DNA of 7,466 nucleotides from Chlorobiota bacterium (GTDB taxonomy: Bacteria; Bacteroidota; Bacteroidia; Flavobacteriales; Flavobacteriaceae): the NCBI GenBank assembly GCA_013153655.1, contig JAADEB010000031.1:1-7466 (forward strand), read 5' to 3'. This document shows positions 1 through 6,915 of this stretch, piece after piece (within the stretch, counting starts at the first letter, position 1; each line of letters opens with the position of its first letter). A model generated the notes under the pieces. It ran no database searches, was not told the DNA's origin, and worked only from the letters and a program-made list of their open reading frames with translations. A program made the position numbers and the translations under genes.

Positions 1-780
1 AAGAAGAAATTTACGGATGAAGTTCAACAATATGTAGAAGAAAAAATCCGGGATGATTGGTCACCGGAACAAATAACCAACAGAGCCAAATTAGAAGGAA
101 TCTCTTGTGTAAGTCATGAAAGAATTTATCAACACATCTGGCAAGACAAGAAACAAGGAGGTGATCTCTATACACATTTGAGAAGCAAAGGGAAACGATA
201 CCGAAAAAGAGGACATTTGAAGGACAAACGAGGTATCATTAAAGATAGAGTAAGCATTGATGAACGTCCCGCCATAGTGGACAAAAAGGAACGATTTGGT
301 GATTTGGAAATAGACACCATTATTGGCAAAAACCATAAAGGCGCCATTTTGACCATTAACGACAGAAAAAGTTCTCTGGTTTGGATAAGAAAGCTAAACG
401 GAAAAAATGCCCGGGAATTGGCTCAAAAAACCATACAAACATTGAAGGAAATAAAAAATTTGATTCATACCATAACCGGCGACAACGGAAAAGAGTTTGC
501 CTTGCATCAAACTATATCAGCGGGTTTGGACATCCAATTTTATTTTGCTCATCCATATCATTCATGGGAAAGAGGCGCCAATGAAAATATCAATGGATTA
601 ATTCGACAATATCTACCGAAAAAGACTGATTTTCAAAACATAACACAAGAAGAATTAAACATTATTCAAAACAAATTAAACAATAGACCAAGAAAAAAAT
701 TAAACTATTTAAGCCCTTTGGAATTTTTATCTAACTTTGGAATACTAACGGATGAAAATAAAGTTGCATTTACGACTTGA
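1..780 (+). CDS. IS30-family transposase, 5' truncated by the window edge
   Basis: This is a DDE transposase that would cut and join the ends of its own IS30 element. Frame 1 is open from base 1 to the TGA at 778-780, giving 259 residues without a start codon; the family is usually somewhat over 300 residues, so an N-terminal piece is missing at the window edge. A TTG at 178 is internal, because the upstream codons continue the family's DNA-binding region (WSPEQI near residues 20-25, then VSHERIYQHIW near 37-47). In window numbering the catalytic triad is Asp105 (EIDTIIG), Asp161 (TGDNGKEF) and Glu195 (SWERGANENING). The second spacing is exactly 33 residues, as expected for IS30. The usual family ending follows (NNRPRKKLNYLSPLE). 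No frameshift or stop is seen, so the visible part looks intact. The stop codon lies inside the terminal inverted repeat. Confidence 0.93.
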   Translation, partial: KKKFTDEVQQYVEEKIRDDWSPEQITNRAKLEGISCVSHERIYQHIWQDKKQGGDLYTHLRSKGKRYRKRGHLKDKRGIIKDRVSIDERPAIVDKKERFGDLEIDTIIGKNHKGAILTINDRKSSLVWIRKLNGKNARELAQKTIQTLKEIKNLIHTITGDNGKEFALHQTISAGLDIQFYFAHPYHSWERGANENINGLIRQYLPKKTDFQNITQEELNIIQNKLNNRPRKKLNYLSPLEFLSNFGILTDENKVAFTT

Positions 781-787
781 ATCCGCG
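763..787 (+). repeat. Right terminal inverted repeat of the IS30 element
   Basis: Read inward on the minus strand, bases 783 to 763 begin GATTCAA and end GCAAC. By my recollection of the IS30 terminus, about 17 of 21 positions match, including both of these blocks and a central GT. The outermost three or four bases (784-787) do not match IS30, so the exact tip is uncertain. The last codons and the stop of the transposase lie within this repeat. The partner repeat at the left end is outside the window and could not be compared. Confidence 0.65.
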
Positions 788-789
788 AT

Positions 790-1065
790 TTAATGAAGGT
801 ACTCGTCGGGATCGAAAATGTTTCGTTCGGCGGCTTTTTTCTCTTCGATGATTTTTTTCAGAATTTCCCGGGAGCAATTGCCTTCATATTCATCTTTGGT
901 TCTTCCGCAAAACGAGCATACGCCGCTATCATTGGTTTCGGGATTCATGCTGGCACAGGTGCCTTCGAAACGTCCGTCTTTTTTAAAAAACATTTTGATA
1001 CCGATACCCAACACGCCGATGCCGATAATAATTAAAGTCAATAGAAAAACCGCCCAAAAATTCAT
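790..1065 (-). CDS. Small one-pass membrane protein with four cysteines, NqrM-like (DUF539)
   Basis: This 91-residue protein has one N-terminal membrane segment (about residues 2-25, rich in Leu, Ile and Val), then a Lys-Lys pair, a four-cysteine region and a charged C-terminal tail. The cysteines are at 37, 50, 53 and 64, in the pattern GTC-x12-C-x2-CG-x10-C. This resembles NqrM, whose single membrane helix is followed by GSCGG and a later CxxCG and Cys. NqrM is an assembly factor for the sodium-translocating NADH:quinone reductase and is thought to help place iron in that complex. I chose the ATG at 1063-1065. A TTG three codons upstream is possible, but it would leave almost no leader after the promoter box at 1082-1089. 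The tail after the last cysteine (about 27 residues, ending DPDEYLH) is longer than I expect for NqrM. No nqr genes are visible, so the assignment rests on topology and cysteine spacing. The stop lies a few bases from the IS30 end. Confidence 0.6.
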   Translation of the reverse strand: MNFWAVFLLTLIIIGIGVLGIGIKMFFKKDGRFEGTCASMNPETNDSGVCSFCGRTKDEYEGNCSREILKKIIEEKKAAERNIFDPDEYLH

Positions 1066-1081
1066 GTTTTGCAATTTTTTT

Positions 1082-1089
1082 CAAAGCTA
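1082..1089 (-). promoter_or_regulatory. Candidate Bacteroidota -7 box for the NqrM-like gene
   Basis: The minus strand reads TAGCTTTG, an exact match to the TAnnTTTG consensus of Bacteroidota primary-sigma promoters. It ends 16 bases upstream of the ATG at 1065, which would give a leader of roughly ten bases. About 21 bases further upstream the minus strand has CTG (1111-1113), a two-of-three match to the -33 TTG. This suggests the gene has its own promoter rather than depending on read-through from lolD. An eight-base degenerate motif is weak evidence alone. Confidence 0.4.
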
Positions 1090-1178
1090 TAAAACTTATG
1101 GCGATTTATCCAGTTTAAAAGTATTTTTTCGGGATAATCCGGGAAAAGACTTTCATGAGTAATTTTTTGTCTCGCGAA

Positions 1179-1880
1179 TTATTTATTATCCGTTATTTTA
1201 CCGTCCTGCATATGATAAATCCGGTGCGACATTCCGGCCAATTCGGGATTATGGGTAACGATGACAAATGTGGTTCCGGTTTGTTCCTGCAAATCGAAAA
1301 AAAGGCGGTGGAGCTTGGCCGCATTGGCGGTATCCAGGTTGCCGCTTGGTTCGTCGGCAAATATGATGTCCGGATTATTGACGAGGGCTCTGGCTACGGC
1401 CACTCGTTGCTGTTCGCCACCGGAAAGTTGTGCAGGCAGGTGATGAAGGCGTTCGGCCAGGCCCACCTTTCGAAGCCATGTTTCGGCTTTGCGGTCGGCT
1501 TCTTTTTTGGACACACCGGCGATATAGGCCGGAAGGGCCGTATTTTCCAATGCCGTCAGTTCGGGGAGCAGGTAATGGAATTGGAAGACAAATCCGATAT
1601 GACGGTTACGAAAATCCGAAAGTTTGTTTCCGCTCAATTGATTTAATTCCAATCCGTTGATACTCAACTTATAATGATTATTATCCGGCAGAAGCAAAGT
1701 GCCGAGAATTTGCAAAAGGGTGGTTTTACCCGCCCCGGAGGGCCCTACGATACTCACCACCTCACCGCGCGGAATATCAATATCCACGCCTTTGAGCACG
1801 TGGAGCTTGCCGAAGTGTTTATGAATGTTTCGCGCACTCAATATTACCGGATTACCGGTGTGTATTCCATTCGCATCCAT
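1179..1880 (-). CDS. lolD: Lipoprotein-releasing ABC transporter ATP-binding protein LolD
   Basis: LolD is the cytoplasmic ATPase of LolCDE, which extracts lipoproteins from the inner membrane and hands them to the periplasmic carrier for outer-membrane sorting. The 233-residue protein has every ABC ATPase motif: Walker A GPSGAGKT at 46-53 (Lys52), Q-loop Gln100, signature LSGGE at 152-156, Walker B DIIFADEP at 171-178 with catalytic Glu177, D-loop SGNLD at 179-183, and H-loop His210. FQFHYLLPELTALEN after the Q-loop is the stretch that points to LolD rather than to the related MacB or FtsE ATPases. The membrane partners LolC/LolE are not in the window, which is common in Bacteroidota. The chosen ATG overlaps the end of sppA by 37 bases, implying co-transcription and perhaps translational coupling. 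The first 13 residues are unlike the core family; a TTG at 1839-1841, just after the sppA stop, is an alternative start. Confidence 0.88.
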   Translation of the reverse strand: MDANGIHTGNPVILSARNIHKHFGKLHVLKGVDIDIPRGEVVSIVGPSGAGKTTLLQILGTLLLPDNNHYKLSINGLELNQLSGNKLSDFRNRHIGFVFQFHYLLPELTALENTALPAYIAGVSKKEADRKAETWLRKVGLAERLHHLPAQLSGGEQQRVAVARALVNNPDIIFADEPSGNLDTANAAKLHRLFFDLQEQTGTTFVIVTHNPELAGMSHRIYHMQDGKITDNK

Positions 1881-3664
1881 ATTTTTTCTTGTAAAAATAA
1901 CCGGTTGTATTCATCTGCCCATTCGCCCGAAAAGATTTTTCCTTTCTTCAAGTCCCGTAAGGTTTTCCACCAGAGCCGGGTTTCGGCATCCAAACCGAAA
2001 AGCATGGCAAACGGATTTTCGGGTGCGGGGTAGAATTTTATCCTGAACGTTTTTTCTTTCAGGGCGGGATTTTTTTCTTTGGCTTTTTTTTCGGCAAGTT
2101 GAATGGCTTCGCGCAATCCGCCCAAAGTATCCACTAAGGCATTGGCAAAAGCGTCTTCCCCCGACCATAAGCGTCCTTGGGCCAAGCTGTCTACCCGAGC
2201 GGGATCCATGCCGCGATTTTCGGCCACCCTGAGCAAAAATTTTCCATATGCATGTTCCACCATTTCTTGATAATATTCCTTTTCCAATGTGTCGAGGGGT
2301 CGAAATACGCCCATGTCGGCGTGCGGGTGTGTCTTGACCGTATCCACATGGATGCCAATGTTTTCGGCCAAACCGCGAATATTGGGCACCAGCCCGAAGA
2401 CTCCTATGCTTCCGGTGATGGTGGTGGGTTCAGCAAAGATATATTCTCCTGCCATAGCGATATAATAGCCGCCCGAGGCCGCCACGTTTCCCATGCTTAT
2501 AATGAGCGGTTTTTCAGCGGCCAACAATTTGAGTTCGTTCCAAATATTCTCAGAAGCCGTAGCGCTTCCGCCGGGGGAGTCGATGCGTAATACCACGGCT
2601 TTTACTTTGTCGCTCCGGCGCAGTTTGCGGATGGTTTTGATCAGGGAGGTTTCGCCTATTTGGTCGGGTTTTCCTTCTCCCGGAACAATTTCCCCTTCGG
2701 CCGTGAGAACGGCAATTTGGGGGAGTTTTTTCGAAAGGGGATTCAGCAGTTTTTTGGCTTTTGTTTTTTGGAAATATTTTCTTTCGTCGATAAAATGAAT
2801 GTCGGCCGTGGTTTCGTCTTCATCTTTGATATGTTGTTTGAGCGCATGGACCGGAAACACCGTATCCACCATTTTGTAGCGCATCAAATCTGCGGGTGTG
2901 CACAAGCGCAATCTTGCGGCGGCTTTATTGAGTCCGGCGGTATCCAAACCTCGTCCGGCATGAGCGTCGCGCAGCATCTCGGTCCAAAGGTCCGTGAGCA
3001 ACATTTTGTTTTGAAGCCTGTTGGCTTCGCTCATTTTGTTTTGCATGAAGGGTTCCACGGCGCTTTTGTATTTTCCGTGACGAATAACCTGAACGTCGAT
3101 ATGAAGTTTATCCAAAAAATCTTTGAAAAACAGTAATTGCATGGAAAGTCCTTTCCAGTCGGCCATTCCCACGTTATTGAAATAAATTTTGTCGGAAACC
3201 GAAGCAAGGATATAATTTTTCGGTGTTATTTCGTCCAAATATGCGAAGATGCTTTTTCCCGATTTTTTGAAATGTTCCAGAGCCCGGCGCAATTCCACCG
3301 TTTGGGCCCAGCCCGTTTGAGGCATATTGCTGCGCAGTACGATTCCGTCGATTTGGGGGTCTTTTTCGGCTTCCCTAATCATGTCGAGCAGTTGACCGAA
3401 TGTGGGAGAAGGTTCCAGCCGTAAAGTTTGCGGATTGAAATTATTGAATGGACTTCCGGTGCGTTCATGGACGGGATAATCCAGATACAATTCCAGATAG
3501 GTATGTTCGCTAACGGGTTTGGAGGCTTCCTCGTCCGCGCCTTTGCCTACGGCTTTGGCCATAAAAACCAAGCTCCCTATGGTAAGCCAAAAGAGAATGG
3601 TAAGGGTCAGCAATGTACTGATTACGATTAATACAACATAACGAATAAATTTTTTGAAACTCAT
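1844..3664 (-). CDS. sppA: Signal peptide peptidase SppA, 67K type (protease IV)
   Basis: SppA is a membrane-anchored serine protease that degrades signal peptides left in the inner membrane after secretion. From the ATG at 3662-3664 the protein has 606 residues, close to E. coli SppA (618), and contains both tandem ClpP-like domains of the long form. One N-terminal membrane helix lies at about residues 10-36. The Ser/Lys dyad is present: general-base Lys200 in GKYKSAVEPF of the N-terminal domain and nucleophile Ser397 in NVAASGGYY of the C-terminal domain. The oxyanion region IDSPGGSATAS is at 361-371 and TGSIGVFG follows the nucleophile. An in-frame TTG at 3709 would add 15 residues before the helix; I preferred the ATG because MSFKKFIRYVVL is a normal lysine-rich start to a membrane anchor. 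The gene is first in an apparent operon with lolD and is transcribed divergently from gcvP. Confidence 0.93.
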   Translation of the reverse strand: MSFKKFIRYVVLIVISTLLTLTILFWLTIGSLVFMAKAVGKGADEEASKPVSEHTYLELYLDYPVHERTGSPFNNFNPQTLRLEPSPTFGQLLDMIREAEKDPQIDGIVLRSNMPQTGWAQTVELRRALEHFKKSGKSIFAYLDEITPKNYILASVSDKIYFNNVGMADWKGLSMQLLFFKDFLDKLHIDVQVIRHGKYKSAVEPFMQNKMSEANRLQNKMLLTDLWTEMLRDAHAGRGLDTAGLNKAAARLRLCTPADLMRYKMVDTVFPVHALKQHIKDEDETTADIHFIDERKYFQKTKAKKLLNPLSKKLPQIAVLTAEGEIVPGEGKPDQIGETSLIKTIRKLRRSDKVKAVVLRIDSPGGSATASENIWNELKLLAAEKPLIISMGNVAASGGYYIAMAGEYIFAEPTTITGSIGVFGLVPNIRGLAENIGIHVDTVKTHPHADMGVFRPLDTLEKEYYQEMVEHAYGKFLLRVAENRGMDPARVDSLAQGRLWSGEDAFANALVDTLGGLREAIQLAEKKAKEKNPALKEKTFRIKFYPAPENPFAMLFGLDAETRLWWKTLRDLKKGKIFSGEWADEYNRLFLQEKIWMRMEYTPVIR

Positions 3665-3986
3665 GTTCGCATTTAATTTCGTGTAAAAATAAGGAATAAT
3701 ACGGTTCAAGCACTTGTCTTAGCAGAGTTAATCGTCCAAAAATGATTTCTTGATCAAGTGATATCTCAAATTCTTCAAAAATATACATTTTTTATAGCTT
3801 TAATATTATCTAAAAATATGCAAGTATTCCGGATGTTGACTAGAATCATCGTTAATATCATTTAATGTTTAGAATTTTCAACATATTAATAATTTTCGCC
3901 ATTTATTTCTCTCCTTCTAAATGACCTTTATCAGCAATTTTTTTGTAGATTGAAAGCAAATTACCGCGAACAAATTTTAGGAATTC
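3665..3986. other. Divergent intergenic region between sppA and gcvP
   Basis: These 322 bases hold no convincing gene. They are markedly AT-rich compared with the flanking coding sequence and must contain the promoters of both sppA (minus) and gcvP (plus). A perfect TAnnTTTG box for the sppA side is listed separately. On the gcvP side the best box I see is TAATTTTC at 3890-3897 (seven of eight), without a TTG at the expected distance, so that promoter is unresolved. An 8-base palindrome TTGATCAA lies at 3751-3758. No structured GC-rich leader that could be a glycine riboswitch is visible ahead of gcvP. AGGAA at 3979-3983 is a plausible ribosome-binding site for the gcvP ATG. Confidence 0.7.
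3776..3783 (-). promoter_or_regulatory. Candidate Bacteroidota -7 box for the sppA-lolD operon
   Basis: The minus strand reads TATTTTTG, an exact match to TAnnTTTG, and would give a leader of roughly 100 bases ahead of the sppA ATG. No TTG is found at the usual -33 distance, and in AT-rich DNA such a box can occur by chance. A competing candidate is CATTTTTG at 3737-3744, which misses one base of the consensus but has a TTG 22 bases upstream (3767-3769). Confidence 0.25.
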
Positions 3987-6836
3987 ATGAAAACCAAATC
4001 CTTTACGGAACGCCATATCGGACCCCGTGAAAACGAAATCGTCGAAATGTTGAACGAAATGGGCCTCGATTCCCTCGATACGCTTATCCGGCAAGCCATT
4101 CCCGACAATATTCACTTGGATGCCCTTCCTTCGCTTCCCGGTCCGTTGACGGAGGAACAATGGCTCGACCATATAAACGAATTGGCCGCGGAAAACCGTC
4201 CCGGCCGCTCCTTTATCGGTTACGGATATTATGCCACCCATTTGCCCGAAATCATTCGCAAACAAGTGTTCGAAAATCCCGCCTGGTACACCGGCTACAC
4301 CCCCTATCAGGCCGAAATATCCCAAGGACGCCTCGAAGCCCTTATCAATTACCAAACCATGCTGGTGGAACTCACTGGATTGGAATTGGCCAACGCTTCG
4401 CTTCTGGACGATGCCACCGCCGCCGCCGAAGCCATGTTGATGTTCTACCATATGCGTTCGCGCAAGCAGAAAAAGGCGGGTGTCAACAAGTTTTTTATGG
4501 ACCGTCAAGTGTTCCCCCACATTGCCGAAGTGGTTCGCACCCGTGCTTGGTCGCGTGGTATCGAATTGGTGGAAGGCGATATCAACACATTTGAACCGGA
4601 TGAAGGTTTCTTCGGGGTCATTTGGCAAAATCCCCGCCGCGACGGTGAAATTTTCGACGACCGGCCTTTATATGAACGTTTCCGCCGTTTGGATATCAAA
4701 ACCGCCGTCATAGCCGATCTCATGGCCCTTACGCTTATGGAACCTCCCGGACATTCGGGTGCGGATGTGGTCACCGGTTCCACCCAGCGTTTCGGATTGC
4801 CGCTCTATTACGGCGGTCCGCATACCGGATTTTTTGTAACCCGCGAAGCCTACAAGCGTTACGTGCCCGGCCGCATCATAGGCGTCAGTGTCGATGCACA
4901 AGGTCATCCCGCCTATCGTATGGCTTTGCAAACCCGCGAACAGCATATCAAACGCGAAAATGCCACGTCCAACATCTGTACGTCCCAAGTGCTTATGGCC
5001 ATACTCAACGGCATGTACGCCGTCTATCACGGTCCCGAAGGTTTGAAGGAAATCGCACGTCGTATTCATCGCCAGGCTCTTTTGCTACACCATGCCTTGC
5101 AAAACGGCGGCATCGAAACCACCGGTAAAGTCTTTTTCGACACGGTGCGTTTCCGTATCCCGGACCGTGAAGCTTTTCGCCGAAAAGCCGAAAAGGCGGA
5201 TCTTCATTTCAATTACTTCGAAGGTGATGAAATCGTAATGATTTCCACGGATGAGCTTACCACCCGCGATGACTTGGAAAAAATATTGCAATTGATTTCG
5301 GATCATACCGGACTTTCGTTATCCTTGCCTTCCGGTGAGCCTGCCGATAATATTCCCGCCGACTTCTACCGCCGCGATGATTTTATGACGCAGGATGTTT
5401 TTCACCGTTACCGCTCCGAAACCGCCTTGATGCGCTATATCAAACGTCTTGAATCCAAGGACTTGTCATTGGTACATAGTATGATTCCCTTGGGTTCGTG
5501 TACCATGAAATACAATTCTCCGGCCGAATTGGCACCCCTGGCCGATGCGCGGTGGACATCCCTGCATCCTTTTATGCCGGATAAATATGCACGCGGATTT
5601 AGGGAGATGTTTGTGCGTTTGGAGGATGCGCTTTGTCGTCTTACCGGTTTGGACGCGGTGAGTTTCCAACCCAATTCCGGTGCCGCAGGCGAATATGCCG
5701 GACTTATCACCGTCAAGGCATATTTCGAAGACCGTGGTGAGGCGCACCGCAATGTGGCGCTTATTCCCGCTTCGGCACATGGAACCAATCCCGCTTCCGC
5801 CGTCATGGCCGGAATGGAAGTGGTGGTGGTCAAAACCACCGAAACGGGAAACATCGACACCGAAGATTTGGAGGCCAAAGCCCGTGAATATGCGGATCGC
5901 CTGGCCGTGTTTATGGTGACTTATCCTTCCACCCACGGTGTATTTGAAAAGGACATCAAACACATGACCGAAACGGTTCATCGTTACGGAGGTTTGGTGT
6001 ATATGGACGGTGCCAATATGAATGCGCAAATGGGACTTACTTCACCGGCGGTCATCGGTGCGGATGTATGCCATTTGAATCTGCATAAGACTTTTGCCGT
6101 GCCTCATGGTGGCGGAGGACCGGGAGCCGGTCCCATTCTGGTAAAAGATTTCTTGAAAGATTATTTGCCCGCACATGCCTTGATGCCGGTGGGTGGACCG
6201 AAGGGTCGTCAAGTGGCCGCCGCACCCTACGGATCGGCGGTGGTGCCTTTGATTGCTTACGGATATATACTCATGTCCGGAGCCGAAGGCCTGCGAAAAT
6301 CGGCGGAAATCGCCATCCTCAATGCCAATTATTTGGAAACCCGCCTCCATCCATATTTTCCCACACTCTACAAAGGCGAAGGGGGCAGGGTGGCACACGA
6401 ATTTATTGCCGATTTGCGTCCCTTCAAGGACAAAGGTATCCGCGTTACCGATGTGGCCAAGCGTCTTATGGACTACGGTTTTCATGCGCCCACGGTTTCT
6501 TTCCCCGTAGCGGGAACCTTGATGATCGAACCCACCGAAAGCGAGAACAAGGAACAATTGGACCGTTTCCTCGAAAGCATGAAGGCCATTTATGAGGAAA
6601 TCATGGAAGCCGGAGAAAATGATGCCGATAATCCCTTGAAAAATGCCCCCCATACCCAGGAAATGGTCACCGCCGATGTTTGGTTCCACGGCTACACCCG
6701 CCGCAAGGCCGCTTTTCCGGTTCCTTGGTTGCGTGAATTCAAATATTGGCCGCCCGTGGCCCGTATAGATGACGCTTACGGCGACCGGCACCTTCATTGT
6801 ACCTGTGCACCGGTGGAAAGTTATCAAAAGGAATAG
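3987..6836 (+). CDS. gcvP: Glycine dehydrogenase (decarboxylating), P-protein of the glycine cleavage system
   Basis: GcvP decarboxylates glycine with pyridoxal phosphate and transfers the aminomethyl group to the lipoyl arm of the H-protein, feeding one-carbon units to tetrahydrofolate. The 949-residue protein is the single-chain form (E. coli 957), with the N-terminal half homologous to GcvPA and the C-terminal half to GcvPB. Visible family motifs are RHIGPRENE at the N-terminus, SFIGYGYY at 75-82, PLGSCTMKYNS from 501, HGTNPAS from 598, and the cofactor site HLNLHKTFAVPHGGGGPG, whose Lys701 should form the Schiff base (E. coli Lys706). The C-terminus RIDDAYGDRHLHCTC is also typical. The ATG is supported by AGGAA at 3979-3983 and by the family N-terminus starting within 15 residues. 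The gene stands alone: gcvT and gcvH are not adjacent, so the system is dispersed here as in many Bacteroidota. No frameshift or missing active-site residue was seen. Confidence 0.97.
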   Translation: MKTKSFTERHIGPRENEIVEMLNEMGLDSLDTLIRQAIPDNIHLDALPSLPGPLTEEQWLDHINELAAENRPGRSFIGYGYYATHLPEIIRKQVFENPAWYTGYTPYQAEISQGRLEALINYQTMLVELTGLELANASLLDDATAAAEAMLMFYHMRSRKQKKAGVNKFFMDRQVFPHIAEVVRTRAWSRGIELVEGDINTFEPDEGFFGVIWQNPRRDGEIFDDRPLYERFRRLDIKTAVIADLMALTLMEPPGHSGADVVTGSTQRFGLPLYYGGPHTGFFVTREAYKRYVPGRIIGVSVDAQGHPAYRMALQTREQHIKRENATSNICTSQVLMAILNGMYAVYHGPEGLKEIARRIHRQALLLHHALQNGGIETTGKVFFDTVRFRIPDREAFRRKAEKADLHFNYFEGDEIVMISTDELTTRDDLEKILQLISDHTGLSLSLPSGEPADNIPADFYRRDDFMTQDVFHRYRSETALMRYIKRLESKDLSLVHSMIPLGSCTMKYNSPAELAPLADARWTSLHPFMPDKYARGFREMFVRLEDALCRLTGLDAVSFQPNSGAAGEYAGLITVKAYFEDRGEAHRNVALIPASAHGTNPASAVMAGMEVVVVKTTETGNIDTEDLEAKAREYADRLAVFMVTYPSTHGVFEKDIKHMTETVHRYGGLVYMDGANMNAQMGLTSPAVIGADVCHLNLHKTFAVPHGGGGPGAGPILVKDFLKDYLPAHALMPVGGPKGRQVAAAPYGSAVVPLIAYGYILMSGAEGLRKSAEIAILNANYLETRLHPYFPTLYKGEGGRVAHEFIADLRPFKDKGIRVTDVAKRLMDYGFHAPTVSFPVAGTLMIEPTESENKEQLDRFLESMKAIYEEIMEAGENDADNPLKNAPHTQEMVTADVWFHGYTRRKAAFPVPWLREFKYWPPVARIDDAYGDRHLHCTCAPVESYQKE

Positions 6837-6915
6837 GGAAGGAAATTTAAAACGGATGTTAAGTTGCCATAAAGAAACATTGATATACCTTGAAAAACAA
6901 CGTAGGGAAGAGGGA

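Larger units (their letters stand above)
1..787 (+). mobile_element. IS30-family insertion sequence, right part only
   Basis: The stretch holds most of an IS30-type transposase followed directly by a sequence that closely resembles the inverted terminal repeat of IS30. The left end, the left inverted repeat and the start of the transposase lie outside the window. The right boundary is placed at about 783-787 by comparison with the known IS30 end and could be off by a few bases. The element is clearly more AT-rich than lolD, gcvP and mtaB, which fits a horizontally acquired unit. It lies immediately downstream of the minus-strand NqrM-like gene, so it does not visibly interrupt a conserved coding region. 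Confidence 0.85.

Noticed and set aside
1123..1148. Imperfect inverted repeat between lolD and the NqrM-like gene, considered as a terminator
   Set aside because: The stem contains a G-G mismatch and a G-T pair, is mainly A-T at its base, and has no T-run after it on either strand beyond the stem, so it does not qualify as an intrinsic terminator.
1155..1646. 163-codon plus-strand frame opposite lolD
   Set aside because: It is antisense to the conserved ATPase core of lolD, with no family resemblance.
3510..3788. 92-codon minus-strand frame across the sppA start and the intergenic region
   Set aside because: Its second half overlaps the sppA N-terminus in another frame and it has no protein-like features; the intergenic part is simply AT-rich DNA without stops.
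3852..3889. Inverted arms TTAATAT and ATATTAA upstream of gcvP, considered as an operator
   Set aside because: The arms are only seven A/T bases in a strongly AT-rich spacer and are expected by chance.
3840..3986. Possible glycine riboswitch ahead of gcvP
   Set aside because: The leader is AT-rich with no GC-containing paired elements or conserved core visible, so nothing supports a glycine aptamer.
3903..4628. 241-codon open frame on the minus strand opposite the start of gcvP
   Set aside because: It lies antisense to conserved gcvP coding sequence, shows no recognisable domain and is best explained by codon bias of gcvP leaving the opposite strand open.
6042..6827. 261-codon open frame on the minus strand opposite the end of gcvP
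   Set aside because: It is entirely antisense to the cofactor-binding and C-terminal parts of gcvP, is His/Gly/Phe-rich with no known motif, and is typical of a shadow frame.
6837..6915. Possible bidirectional terminator between gcvP and mtaB
   Set aside because: I found no stable inverted repeat in these 79 bases on either strand.
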